A stretch of DNA of 64,000 nt from positions 27,127 to 91,126 of the forward strand of contig JAIBBK010000019.1 in assembly GCA_019694675.1 (NCBI GenBank), read 5' to 3'. The notes beneath the pieces were generated by a model. That model did no database searches. It was not told where the DNA came from and worked only from the letters and a program-made list of their open reading frames with translations. This document shows positions 1-9,209 of this stretch, in pieces. Position 1 is the first letter of the stretch. Every line of letters starts with the position of its first letter. The translations under genes were made by a program, and so were the position numbers. The stretch is from Ignavibacteria bacterium. Lineage in GTDB: Bacteria; Bacteroidota; Ignavibacteria; Tepidaquicellales; Tepidaquicellaceae.

Positions 1-2062
1 CATACTGATCCGTATTGATCTTCCCTCCGCCGGAAACGCTGAACCCTAACTGATTACCAAACTCGCCAAACATTATCACATCAGGAACATTGTTCATATT
101 AGCTCCGCCATAGAATACATATGCGGTGCCTGCATTAAATCCGTTATCATCGCTCAATGGCGCACCTACTATTACATCATCGTAGCCGTCGTTATTGACA
201 TCTCCAGCGGTTGATATAGAGTATCCAAACTTGTCTCCGGCTGAATTGCCGTAAATAGTCAGGAACGGCACACCGGACATATTCTGCGACCCGAGGAAGA
301 CGAACGCCGCGCCGGCATCAGTCCCGTTTGTAGAGTTAAACGGATCTGCAGTTATGATGTCGTCAAATCCGTCGTTATTAACATCTCCGGCTGAAGCAAC
401 CCGGAATGAGACATAAGGAGATCCGTAGAGAGAAACATCTGCGGAATTGTCCATCAGCCTGCCACCGAAAAAAATTCTTGCGGGTTGTCCCGAAACAGCA
501 TTTGACATGCCGGCTACAAAATCATCATATCCGTCCGCATTCAGGTCGCCTGCGCTTGCGAGACTGTTTCCAAACTGACCGTTTGAGATGCTTCCAGCAA
601 AATTTAGCATTGATATCTGTATGAGATTGGATGTATTTGTGTAAAGATGTGCCTTGCCGGCGTTAGTTCCCGCCTCGCTGTTTTTGTACTCCCCTATGAG
701 AAAGTCTTTATAGCCGTCATTATTGAAATCTCCTGCTGATGACAGCGAACACCCGAATTCGGAATTGATAGTGGTTCCGGCAAACTGATTATCGGCTATG
801 TTATTCATATTTGAACCACCGTAATAAAGATAAGCTTTTCCTGCACTCTGAGCATTTTCACTGTTATGGAATGCGCCGATCAGCACATCATCATATCCGT
901 CGCCGTTAATATCCCCGCTTCCTGCAACTGACTGTCCAAGCCAGTCCCCGTTCTGCTCACCTATGAAAGTAACATCCGGGTTCACATCCATCAAACTTCC
1001 ACCGTAATACACATAAGCTTTTCCTCTGTAGTTTCCGTGACTGTATGCTCCGATCACGATGTCTGAGAATCCGTCACCGTTAACATCTCCGGCGCAGTCA
1101 ACCGCATTTCCCATCTTATCAAACGAAACAGCTCCCGTCAGAATTACGTCTGCGATGTTGTCAAGTGCAGGTCCGCCGAAATAGACAAATGCCGCACCAT
1201 TGTTTGTGAAGCTACCCGAAGAAGCGAGCATTGCTCCTATCACAAAGTCACTGTACCCGTCGCTGTTTATGTCGCCCGCTGAAGAGACTGATATGCCGAA
1301 CAGCGAGTAAGTATGATTGATAACAAGGTCGGGAGAGTTATCCATTGAAGAGCCTCCGAAATAGACTCTGACAAGATCCAGGCCGGGATTGGAGGAGATC
1401 ACATCTGAAAAACCGTCGTCGTTTATGTCACCGGCAGATGAGACCGACGTGCCAAATCCGAGAGTGCCTGCAAGAATCACATCCGGTATGTTGTCCATAT
1501 TTGCAGAACCGAAATATATGTAAGTTTTTGCGGCTGGGTCATTCGGAGCACCTATAATGACATCATCATATCCGTCATTGTTCACGTCTCCTGCTGATGA
1601 TACGCATAGTCCGAAATGTTGCGAAGCTAAATGCCCGGGCATTACAACATCCGCATCAAAATTGACTACCGGTCCTCCATAGTGGATGTAAGCGCATCCT
1701 CCGTCGGTGAAAGCCGCATCACTTAACGGAGCGCCGACAATTATGTCCTCATAGCCATCCGCATTTACATCGCCGGCATCAGAAACTGATGTGCCGAATT
1801 CATCCATTGCCGAGGAACCGAGTAATCCGTACTGCTGTATGCCGTCTCCTTCCATGGTGTCCTGCTTCGTGAAGAAGATGTTTCCGGTGTAAAGGGAACT
1901 TTCGCGGGATCCGAAAAGCATTGATCCGATTGTGGAATTTTCGGTTTGCGTTTCTGTAAGCATATAACTGAATCCGTCTGTGCTGTAAGTTTGTCCCTGA
2001 GAAGTGATCATTGATATTGCAGTGAAAAGAGTCGCGACTGTAACAGAGAAGAGGTCCTTCAT
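1..2062 (-). CDS. FG-GAP repeat (integrin alpha-like propeller) exported protein, partial
   Basis: The reading frame is open from an ATG at 2062 to the window edge, giving about 687 codons without the C-terminus. The N-terminus is a typical signal peptide (MKDLFSVTVATLFTAIS, followed by a Ser/Gln-rich cleavage region). About ten copies of an FG-GAP motif follow at 155-190 nt spacing, each of the form FG-x-SVSSAGDVNxDGYDDVIIGAP, with Asp-rich calcium-binding loops. Such repeats form seven-bladed propellers, so ten copies imply more than one propeller or an elongated array. The start is supported by a perfect AGGAGG at 2070-2075 (minus strand), 7 nt from the ATG. The protein is expected at the cell surface or outside the cell. 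The missing C-terminus probably carries a sorting domain, but that cannot be seen. Ligand and function are unknown. Confidence 0.85.
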   Translation of the reverse strand, partial: MKDLFSVTVATLFTAISMITSQGQTYSTDGFSYMLTETQTENSTIGSMLFGSRESSLYTGNIFFTKQDTMEGDGIQQYGLLGSSAMDEFGTSVSDAGDVNADGYEDIIVGAPLSDAAFTDGGCAYIHYGGPVVNFDADVVMPGHLASQHFGLCVSSAGDVNNDGYDDVIIGAPNDPAAKTYIYFGSANMDNIPDVILAGTLGFGTSVSSAGDINDDGFSDVISSNPGLDLVRVYFGGSSMDNSPDLVINHTYSLFGISVSSAGDINSDGYSDFVIGAMLASSGSFTNNGAAFVYFGGPALDNIADVILTGAVSFDKMGNAVDCAGDVNGDGFSDIVIGAYSHGNYRGKAYVYYGGSLMDVNPDVTFIGEQNGDWLGQSVAGSGDINGDGYDDVLIGAFHNSENAQSAGKAYLYYGGSNMNNIADNQFAGTTINSEFGCSLSSAGDFNNDGYKDFLIGEYKNSEAGTNAGKAHLYTNTSNLIQISMLNFAGSISNGQFGNSLASAGDLNADGYDDFVAGMSNAVSGQPARIFFGGRLMDNSADVSLYGSPYVSFRVASAGDVNNDGFDDIITADPFNSTNGTDAGAAFVFLGSQNMSGVPFLTIYGNSAGDKFGYSISTAGDVNNDGYDDVIVGAPLSDDNGFNAGTAYVFYGGANMNNVPDVIMFGEFGNQLGFSVSGGGKINTDQY

Positions 2063-2249
2063 TTTTGTGCCTCCTGTAATTTACTTCAAAACTAACTTAA
2101 CTTAATTCTAAATTCAACCTTCGCTGTCAGCATTGATGAAATTGGAGGACATTCAGCCGGCATTTGTTTATTTATTGACGCAGAGTGTAATTGTGTTTTA
2201 AACTTCTGATCATGTGTCTATTTTCCCGAAAACAAAACACTTACAAGGA

Positions 2250-4676
2250 ATGAACAAAGGAAAGATATTCTATTTCGGTATTATCCTCCTGCTGAGCACT
2301 TCGGACAGTTCATTTTCGCAAATGTTCTGGAACAACGCGGGTAGGTTTGATTCAGTGGCATTTCTTTCGTACCAGCACACATCTGCAATAGACATCACGG
2401 GCAGTTTCACTTTTGAAATGTGGCTTTGTCCAACCGATACTGTCACTCCCGGCGGAACTTACGATAAGCAAAGGCAGGTCTTATGGAAGGACCGCTACAA
2501 TATCACCCTTCAGCACGGAAAGCCGAGATTGTTCATTAACGGCAATCCGGTTCTGACATTTAAGACGGGCCTGGCTCCGAACAAATGGAATCACATTGCT
2601 TTCACCAAGAGCACATCAACCAACACGTTCTCGGCTTATCTGAACGGTGTCCTTGATACTTCCAGAAACTCTTCCGTAGTTCCGTCATCAAGCCTTGAAG
2701 ATCTTTACATCGGCTCCAATCCGCTAATCAATACCATGCAGTCGAATTTCAAAGGGTACATTGACGAAGTAAGGATATGGAACAGAGAGCTTAGCGCTGG
2801 CGAGGTAAGTACATATTTCAGAACATTTCTTGGAATCAGAACCGGCATATATGAAGGTATGGTCTTTTCTGTGGGGTTTCAGGCAAACCAAAGCGTTACA
2901 GGGACTCCTTACCCGTATGACATGAGCGACAACAATGTTAATCTTGTTGTTGAAATGGCGCTTCAGAATATGAACCAGGAAAGCAGGCCTCAGACAACAG
3001 TATCCATGAACGAAGCCATAGAGCTTGACGGATCAGGTGACTATGCGGCCGCAAGTCATGTAAGCGAATTTAACAATACAGGCTCTCAGACTCTGGAGGC
3101 ATGGATCTATCCCAGACAGATCAAGTCACAGCAGATAATCTACAAGGGTCCGGCAAACTTGTCCGGAGTCAAATATTCAATGGCCATGACCATTGCAGGA
3201 AAGATCACCGGAAACATTAACAACGTTTCCGTAACGGATACAACCGTAATTCCGCTGAACACATGGACTCATGTGGTGTTTCAGTACAAGAATGCCGGCC
3301 AATACAAGTTCTTCATAAACGGGAGGAATACAACATCCGGCACTATGGCAACCGGACAGATCCTTACAAGCTCAGACTCTCTTTATATCGGAGGAACCGG
3401 CCTGGGTGGTCACTTCAACGGATTCATAGATGAGCCCAGAGTTGAAGGATTCATAAAATCGGAATTCGATATCCAGAAGGAGATGTACATCTCAAAGGAC
3501 AGAGGAAATGAGAGGGTAAGCAACAATGATGTTGCCTACAACCTTGACGGGCTTCAGCATCCTTCCACAACAGACGGCTCGCTCCTGCGCTTCAGAAACA
3601 ATGCAAGGTTTTCACATCCTGCCGCCATCTCAAACCAGCCTGTATCCCCTATGCTCAGGCTTGATGATCAGGATTTCATGAAAGGATTTTATATGAAGCA
3701 GTCAGACAGGCTTATACCGGCTTCTGGCACTTCAGGATTGATGACAGAAGACAGTCTTTACATTGATCTTGACGTTACGATGAACGACGTCAATTTTTTT
3801 GTGGCTGCAAATCACACATTCAGCAACGATCTGGAGATCACGCTTGTGTCACCGCAGTACTATGAAGCTTATGTATGCTTTGATGCAGGCCAGCTCGGCG
3901 CCAACGATAACATTATCACGGTTTTCGATGATCAGGCCGACTCTGCGCTTGTAAACGGTACTTATATTGACTTTGGGCCGGTGATCAAGGGGCAGGTGGA
4001 GTTGAATAAGATCTTCTCAGCCAACTCGTCGAAAGGGCTTTGGAGGGTGCGAATAAATGACGACAATTCGGGAAACACAGGCAGGCTGTATGCATGGGGT
4101 GTGCAGATAAACAACATGTCTTCAAAGATCAGTACGCTCTCAACCAACTGTCTGATACAGGGCATGTATGATCCGGCAACGAACAATATGACAAGAGACA
4201 CAATGAGGATCTACCTGCGCAATGCAGTGTCACCTTACGCAGTCAAAGATTCCGACAAAGTTTACCTGGGAATTCTCGGCGGCGCTACAGCGGAGTTCAA
4301 CAACACTGACACCGGCAAATACTATTTGCAGTTCAGGCACAGGAATGCACTTGAGACATGGAGTGCCGTTACAATTGGCTTTGATGCATTCACTCAGCAA
4401 TACACCTATGAATTCAAGGCGGATGTTTCAAAGGCATACGGAAGCAACATGATACAAGTTGACAATACTCCGGTGAGATATGCATTCTTTTCAGGTGATG
4501 TGAATCAGGATGAGACAATTGATGCCACTGATCTCAGTCTGATTGATAATGATGCGATCAATTTTGCGGGAGGATATATCTCAACCGATCTGACAGGCGA
4601 CAGCTTTGTTGATGCAACCGATTATTCATTGGCAGACAATAATGCTTACAACTTCGTGTCTCTCATAAGGCCTTAG
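2250..4676 (+). CDS. Exported LamG / P-domain protein with dockerin-like C-terminus
   Basis: This is a large secreted adhesin-like protein. The frame is open from an ATG at 2214, but the ATG at 2250 begins directly at a clean signal peptide (MNKGKIFYFGIILLL, ending SFSQ), so I prefer it. Neither start has a well-spaced ribosome site. Using 2214 numbering, two concanavalin-A/LamG folds lie at residues about 45-200 and 270-420, each with FNGFIDEPR or FKGYIDEVR endings typical of LamG_3. A proprotein-convertase P-like domain (about 510-637) contains HTFSNDLEITLVSP and ends at GRLYAWGVQIN. From about 650 to 820 is a module shared with two other proteins here (ending at 19196 and 22402): a beta domain with FRHRNALETWS, then two EF-hand-like repeats (GDVNQDETIDATDLS and TDLTGDSFVDATDYS), with the chain ending Ile-Arg-Pro. 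There is no T9SS NPFNP tail. Function is unknown; surface attachment or carbohydrate/protein binding is inferred. Confidence 0.85.
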   Translation: MNKGKIFYFGIILLLSTSDSSFSQMFWNNAGRFDSVAFLSYQHTSAIDITGSFTFEMWLCPTDTVTPGGTYDKQRQVLWKDRYNITLQHGKPRLFINGNPVLTFKTGLAPNKWNHIAFTKSTSTNTFSAYLNGVLDTSRNSSVVPSSSLEDLYIGSNPLINTMQSNFKGYIDEVRIWNRELSAGEVSTYFRTFLGIRTGIYEGMVFSVGFQANQSVTGTPYPYDMSDNNVNLVVEMALQNMNQESRPQTTVSMNEAIELDGSGDYAAASHVSEFNNTGSQTLEAWIYPRQIKSQQIIYKGPANLSGVKYSMAMTIAGKITGNINNVSVTDTTVIPLNTWTHVVFQYKNAGQYKFFINGRNTTSGTMATGQILTSSDSLYIGGTGLGGHFNGFIDEPRVEGFIKSEFDIQKEMYISKDRGNERVSNNDVAYNLDGLQHPSTTDGSLLRFRNNARFSHPAAISNQPVSPMLRLDDQDFMKGFYMKQSDRLIPASGTSGLMTEDSLYIDLDVTMNDVNFFVAANHTFSNDLEITLVSPQYYEAYVCFDAGQLGANDNIITVFDDQADSALVNGTYIDFGPVIKGQVELNKIFSANSSKGLWRVRINDDNSGNTGRLYAWGVQINNMSSKISTLSTNCLIQGMYDPATNNMTRDTMRIYLRNAVSPYAVKDSDKVYLGILGGATAEFNNTDTGKYYLQFRHRNALETWSAVTIGFDAFTQQYTYEFKADVSKAYGSNMIQVDNTPVRYAFFSGDVNQDETIDATDLSLIDNDAINFAGGYISTDLTGDSFVDATDYSLADNNAYNFVSLIRP

Positions 4677-4722
4677 CAACAGCGATTGATCGAGGCGAGT
4701 AAACAACGTTCTCATAATAAAT

Positions 4723-4767
4723 ACAGCCGCCGTGTTTCTAAGAGTTGTGGATCTAACCGGCGGCTGT
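4723..4767. terminator. Hairpin between convergent genes, possible bidirectional terminator
   Basis: The perfect 10-bp inverted repeat ACAGCCGCCG / CGGCGGCTGT has a 25-nt loop. It is followed on the plus strand by TATTGTT and on the minus strand by ATTTATTA. It lies between the ends of two convergent secreted-protein genes, where a shared terminator is expected. The loop is long for a classic intrinsic terminator. Confidence 0.55.
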
Positions 4768-4806
4768 TATTGTTACTGGTGAGTTGGAGCTAAGATGCGC
4801 CACATG

Positions 4807-6405
4807 TCATTTTGTAACTATCATTTTCCTGACGCAGCGCAAAGCATTGTTTGCAGTCAAAGTGTAGAAATAAACCCCGGCCGGAATTTCTCCCGCGTTG
4901 AACTCTGCTTCGTAATTTCCCCGCCCCCGGTAAGAGCTCAGAATTGTTGCTGTAAGCCTCCCCGCAATATCATACAGTTTCAAATCTACCGGTCCGTCTT
5001 CCGGGATACTGAAGGCTATCTTCGTTGAAGGGTTGAATGGGTTCGGATAGTTCTGATCCAGCCTGTAGCCGCTTCCAATGACATTGATCTCCTGCGGTTC
5101 AACGTCAACAAGCACATCATATTTAATGATAAACAAGTCTTCATTGCCTGGATGAAAACCTTTGGTCATACCGCATACAAATACTTCTCCGTTGAGACCG
5201 GCTTTGACATCGGCGAATACTTCCTGGCCTGTGAGCGGCCCGCTGAATTGTGAATAACCGATCTGATTTCCAAAAGGATCATACAATAACGTTACAATAT
5301 TTTCAGAGGAATCAAATCCGTGAATTATCCCGCTTACAACTATATTGCCCCGGCTGTCAAAGCACAAACCGTATCCAACATCATTCATAATACCGTAACC
5401 CCTTACATTTCTGACCCAAACCGAGTCTCCTCCGCTATTGTACCTTATTGTTGCAATATCCGTGTTGTCTCCGCCCAGGCTTGCCTCTCCTGTAACAAAC
5501 ACTGAGCCGTCAGCTCCCAGCATGACATTCATAGCAATATCACCGCCGCTGCCGCCGCCGTTATGTATTCTTTCCCACCTTCTGATTCCGTCATTGCCGA
5601 TCTTGAAAGTCAGGTACTTGTATGCATGAAAAACGAATGGCGATCCGCCGGTCTCTCCTGTAACGAAAACGTTGCCTGAATCATCAATCTCCATGTCAAC
5701 GCCATGATCATAAAGCCCGGAATTGTAAACATGAGACCAGAGAGTATCTCCCTGCGGAGTCAACTTCATGACGCAGATGTCATCGCTTCCCGAGTAAACA
5801 TGTCCCAGCAGGAAGAGATTGCCCTCCTTGTCAATTGCCAGATTGTTTGCTTCAAAGTAGCTTACAAAATCCACAAATCTCCTCTGCAGCAATTCTACCC
5901 CGGATGAATCATACTTTGCAATGATGGTACCGTATATGAAATCATCTCCTCTGACTATGACATTGTTATCCCGGTCAGTCACCGCAGTTATCGGATAAGG
6001 GTCAAGTAAGAATCCGCTTAAAATCCTTTCCCAGACCGGTTTTCCGCCTGCATTGATCTTCACTGTCACCAGCCGGTCTGAGTATCGTTGATATCCGGCA
6101 AGATAGAAATTGCCGTCAGAATCTCTCGTGAGCGTTTCACATACGTCGTCGTAATTCTGACGCACATACTTTGATTCCCACTCAAGAAGCCCGGAGGATG
6201 TGTACTTGAGCAGAATGAAGTTACTCTTACCGTATGTGTTTGTGCTGTTTCCCGCGACATATACATTACCCTGGTCATCCGTAAAACATGCAACGGCATT
6301 GTCCCATCGCTTCCCCGGACCATCGTAGATCCTTGTCCATGCTTCTGAGAGCCTTGCGCAGGCCTGTGAAGAGAGCAACATCATTATCATAAACACGGTT
6401 TTCAT
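4807..6405 (-). CDS. SBBP-type beta-propeller exported protein with T9SS sorting domain
   Basis: This 532-residue exported protein begins with a signal peptide (MKTVFMIMMLLSSQACA). The body consists of repeated units of about 50 residues such as DDQGNVYVAGNSTNTYG followed by LLKYTSSGLLEW. This is the SBBP/PQQ-like pattern of stacked propeller blades (D-x-x-GN-V-Y-V-x-G). The last 85 residues are a T9SS type A sorting domain with DQNYPNPFNPSTKIAFSIP, VDLKLYDIAGR and GVYFYTL, ending in a basic tail (KMIVTK). The protein should cross the outer membrane by T9SS and be anchored or released. A paralogue with the same architecture lies at 51147-52769. No catalytic motif is visible and the substrate is unknown. 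Confidence 0.88.
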   Translation of the reverse strand: MKTVFMIMMLLSSQACARLSEAWTRIYDGPGKRWDNAVACFTDDQGNVYVAGNSTNTYGKSNFILLKYTSSGLLEWESKYVRQNYDDVCETLTRDSDGNFYLAGYQRYSDRLVTVKINAGGKPVWERILSGFLLDPYPITAVTDRDNNVIVRGDDFIYGTIIAKYDSSGVELLQRRFVDFVSYFEANNLAIDKEGNLFLLGHVYSGSDDICVMKLTPQGDTLWSHVYNSGLYDHGVDMEIDDSGNVFVTGETGGSPFVFHAYKYLTFKIGNDGIRRWERIHNGGGSGGDIAMNVMLGADGSVFVTGEASLGGDNTDIATIRYNSGGDSVWVRNVRGYGIMNDVGYGLCFDSRGNIVVSGIIHGFDSSENIVTLLYDPFGNQIGYSQFSGPLTGQEVFADVKAGLNGEVFVCGMTKGFHPGNEDLFIIKYDVLVDVEPQEINVIGSGYRLDQNYPNPFNPSTKIAFSIPEDGPVDLKLYDIAGRLTATILSSYRGRGNYEAEFNAGEIPAGVYFYTLTANNALRCVRKMIVTK

Positions 6406-6447
6406 CTCACTGAGAATTCACTTATACAGAAGTTGAATTGCCTACCT

Positions 6448-7986
6448 CTACTTTACGATTACCATTTTTCGGGCTGCAGAAAGTTGTTTAGCTCCGCTGA
6501 TCCCTGTGGAAAGCAATTCCATACGATAGAAGTAAACTCCGCTTGGCAAACCTGCCGCATCAAAAGTTGTTTCATAAGTTCCGGCATTCAGAAACCCGTT
6601 AGCAAGATCAGCAACTTCTTTCCCAAGCATGTTATAAATCTTAACGGATACTTCACCTGCGATCCTAAGATCATACCTGATCGTAGTAACCGGATTGAAC
6701 GGATTTGGATAGTTCTGATACAGCGTGAAGTCAGAAGGAATCTGTGATTCGTTTTGATTGATGCTGATGACCGAATTTACGCAGTTCTTCAGCTCTGCAA
6801 TACTGTTGATGTTTGAAGTGCCGCGCTTGATGAAGCTTGTTGTATTGAACTTAATGGTGTCGAGCGGCGGCACATTGCCGAAGATCGAACCGATCGTAAC
6901 ATATCTTTCTCCTGGAAGCGAATCCCTCCATCCTGACTGTGCAACCGGATCTCCTGAGAATGAGAATTTCGTTTGCAGATTTGTGTAAGGATTGATCCAG
7001 CTGTTTCCGTCAGCCCGCAGTCCGTGCATTATTCTGTAGTGTCCAAGCGAGTCTGTCGGGCAGTCAAACGGGCATCGCCATCTTGTGGCAAAGTCAGCGC
7101 GGTTTGCAGGATGACCTTCTGCCGAGCTAACAACAATTCCCACTGCCGGGGGATTGGAACCATAGACCGGATCGGTGGGTGTGCCGTTGTAGCCGTACAC
7201 AAGCCCGAGCGCCGAGTCTGTTCCGGCCAGGTCATTGTTTGACGTGCCAAGGTCTATGTCTGAAAAGATCGCGGCGCTGAAATCTGTCCACAGACTTCTT
7301 CCCTTATTTATGATCTTCCATTCGTAGTGAACTGCATCAGCACACGGCTGATTAGCCCTTGCATATGCATACAAGTGGACTTCAGCGCGCAGGGGCAGTG
7401 TTGATCTCAGAGCAGAAACTGAATCGCGGTAACCGTCGTTGAACACGCAGAACAGATTCTGCTCACCTTTCATCACGGGATAGTCGGCAGGCGGTTCATA
7501 TGTTCCGTTACCGTTCACATCAACCCACGGCGCACCCTGATTTACCGGCCACTTAGCCCAGGGATCAGTTTCCTGCCCGTCGCCGTTTGGAAACTGCGGC
7601 GATACTTTGTAGATCCTGTAAAGCGAATCATCAAATCCCTTCGGGGTCTGAGTGGTATAATCGAAGTAACCCTGCCTGAAGTGTGTGCTGTAATAAGCCT
7701 GTGAAACTCTGATAGAATCACCGGCCTTACAGCTTATCCAAAGTCCGCTGAAGTAAACAGCATAAGCGTTTGAGTCCTTAGGCCAGTTGAATCCCGGAAG
7801 ACCCATATTCTCTCTGTCGAACATCCCGACATTCCAGACGGGAGTTCTTATGTTATTGGCATCAAGATGCTTGTATGAAAGTCCCCTGAGGTCTGCCGGC
7901 ATATCAAGGAATGCAACGGTGCACAATGACGTTGCAAGAATCATCAGCACGGCAATCGCTCCGGATTTACCTGATTTCGTTTTCAT
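6448..7986 (-). CDS. T9SS-sorted exported protein of unknown function
   Basis: This 512-residue protein has a signal peptide (MKTKSGKSGAIAVLMILA) and an AAAGGAG ribosome site just before the ATG. The body has features seen in a lineage-specific secreted family: NNIRTPVWNVGMFDRENMG near the N-terminus, then YAVYFSGLWISCKAGD, then a calcium-loop-like WVDVNGNGTYEPPADYP. I recognise no enzyme motif. The C-terminus is a T9SS sorting domain (LYQNYPNPFNPVTTIRY, VKIYNMLGKEVADL, GVYFYRMEL) that ends KMVIVK. It lies 42 nt upstream of the next leftward T9SS gene, so the two may be cotranscribed. Function is unknown. Confidence 0.82.
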   Translation of the reverse strand: MKTKSGKSGAIAVLMILATSLCTVAFLDMPADLRGLSYKHLDANNIRTPVWNVGMFDRENMGLPGFNWPKDSNAYAVYFSGLWISCKAGDSIRVSQAYYSTHFRQGYFDYTTQTPKGFDDSLYRIYKVSPQFPNGDGQETDPWAKWPVNQGAPWVDVNGNGTYEPPADYPVMKGEQNLFCVFNDGYRDSVSALRSTLPLRAEVHLYAYARANQPCADAVHYEWKIINKGRSLWTDFSAAIFSDIDLGTSNNDLAGTDSALGLVYGYNGTPTDPVYGSNPPAVGIVVSSAEGHPANRADFATRWRCPFDCPTDSLGHYRIMHGLRADGNSWINPYTNLQTKFSFSGDPVAQSGWRDSLPGERYVTIGSIFGNVPPLDTIKFNTTSFIKRGTSNINSIAELKNCVNSVISINQNESQIPSDFTLYQNYPNPFNPVTTIRYDLRIAGEVSVKIYNMLGKEVADLANGFLNAGTYETTFDAAGLPSGVYFYRMELLSTGISGAKQLSAARKMVIVK

Positions 7987-8261
7987 CTTAATCTCCTTTG
8001 ACAGGTGTTAAGCTCCTGCCTTTTCTTATAATGCAACTTATCGGAAAAGACCTGACCGGTCAAAGACTTTTTTTCAGAAATTACATGGCAGAAGCAGGGT
8101 GTGAGTAAGACAGGTTGCGAAGGAAAAGCTTGATTTTGGCTTGTTATGCAGGTTTTTGGGGCTGATTTTTAGGGACAGAATTTTGAATTTGACATGTGAG
8201 ATTTTATGAAGATCTGAAATTTTCAGGACGTAATCAGCGCTGCATCCTGTGCGGAATTAAG

Positions 8262-9203
8262 TCAGACTGACTTCTCCGCCCTCATCAGCACTTTCCTGAA
8301 ATACGGCGGCTTAAGGTGGCTGAAGAGGAAGAGCATGTAACCGTCTGAGAAGTTGCAGTCATATCCGCATGACTTCAGTATCTTTTCGGTTTCTTCTGCA
8401 TCACCGTCGGCATGGTAAGTGCAAACTGCAAGCCGTAGGCTCTTTGACGACTCAAGCAATTCTCTTGAAGAACTGAGTATGCTGTTCTCCGCTCCCTCAA
8501 CGTCCATCTTTATGAAATCCGCCTTTTGCCCGCTCAGCACTGATCTCAGTGTTACAGTGTCGCCGCTGTCTTTGTCGCCTACGAACTTGTTGATGATCTC
8601 AACCTTGTCCTTCCACGGTTTGAAAGTATGCCTGAGCGCTTCGATCCATTTCCCGTCGGTTTCAAATATAATGACACGCCCGGCCCGCTCCACTACATCA
8701 AGAGCAAAGTTACCCTCCGCGGCGCCTATGTCCAGGACAGTATCGCCTTCCCTTACATCAAATCTCTCAGTAAGATATCTGTGCGGAGAAAGTTCATCCT
8801 GTTCGATGCAGATGTTGTTGTATGTATATGCAACTTTCCCCGGGATCTTGTGCTCCCAGCTGTAGTAAAGTCTGTTGCCTTTGTGGTCCACATAAAGAAG
8901 CCCGGCGTCTTCATCAACGCTGACGCTTACATTCATTATGTCATGCCTGTAGATAAATTCATACGGCAGGATGAATGAGAACTTGTGCTTCGGATCTGAT
9001 CGCGTGTTGATGAAGTTAAGTTCTTTTTCATACCGCTTTCTTTGAGCGGGAAAGAATTTGAAATAAAGATTCATCTTCTTCTGCAATGCAGCAAGGTCCT
9101 CACCAGGATTATGATCAAGTCCGAGATTCCTTAATCTGTGGAATTGCCTGGAAAGATCTTTTCTGCCCGATGCAGGGATCAGATTCTTTATTGCGCTCTT
9201 CAA
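8262..9203 (-). CDS. FkbM-family SAM-dependent methyltransferase
   Basis: This is a class I Rossmann methyltransferase of 313 residues, cytoplasmic. Motif I is visible as GDTVLDIGAAEGNFALDV (residues about 154-171). The acidic end of beta-2 (VIIFETDGKW) and the FkbM signature ADFIKMDVEGAENSIL, with the catalytic-region Asp and Glu, follow. FkbM enzymes O-methylate sugars, lipids or small molecules, often in surface-glycan pathways; the acceptor here is unknown. The N-terminal 100 residues have no motif I know. It starts 6 nt after the preceding exported-protein gene and is probably the last gene of a run from glgB. Confidence 0.82.
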   Translation of the reverse strand: MKSAIKNLIPASGRKDLSRQFHRLRNLGLDHNPGEDLAALQKKMNLYFKFFPAQRKRYEKELNFINTRSDPKHKFSFILPYEFIYRHDIMNVSVSVDEDAGLLYVDHKGNRLYYSWEHKIPGKVAYTYNNICIEQDELSPHRYLTERFDVREGDTVLDIGAAEGNFALDVVERAGRVIIFETDGKWIEALRHTFKPWKDKVEIINKFVGDKDSGDTVTLRSVLSGQKADFIKMDVEGAENSILSSSRELLESSKSLRLAVCTYHADGDAEETEKILKSCGYDCNFSDGYMLFLFSHLKPPYFRKVLMRAEKSV

Positions 9204-9209
9204 TATGTT

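Noticed and set aside
181..1770. Regular repeat pattern that could suggest a CRISPR-like or satellite array
   Set aside because: The units are coding FG-GAP motifs at 155-190 nt spacing with diverged sequence, not identical short repeats.
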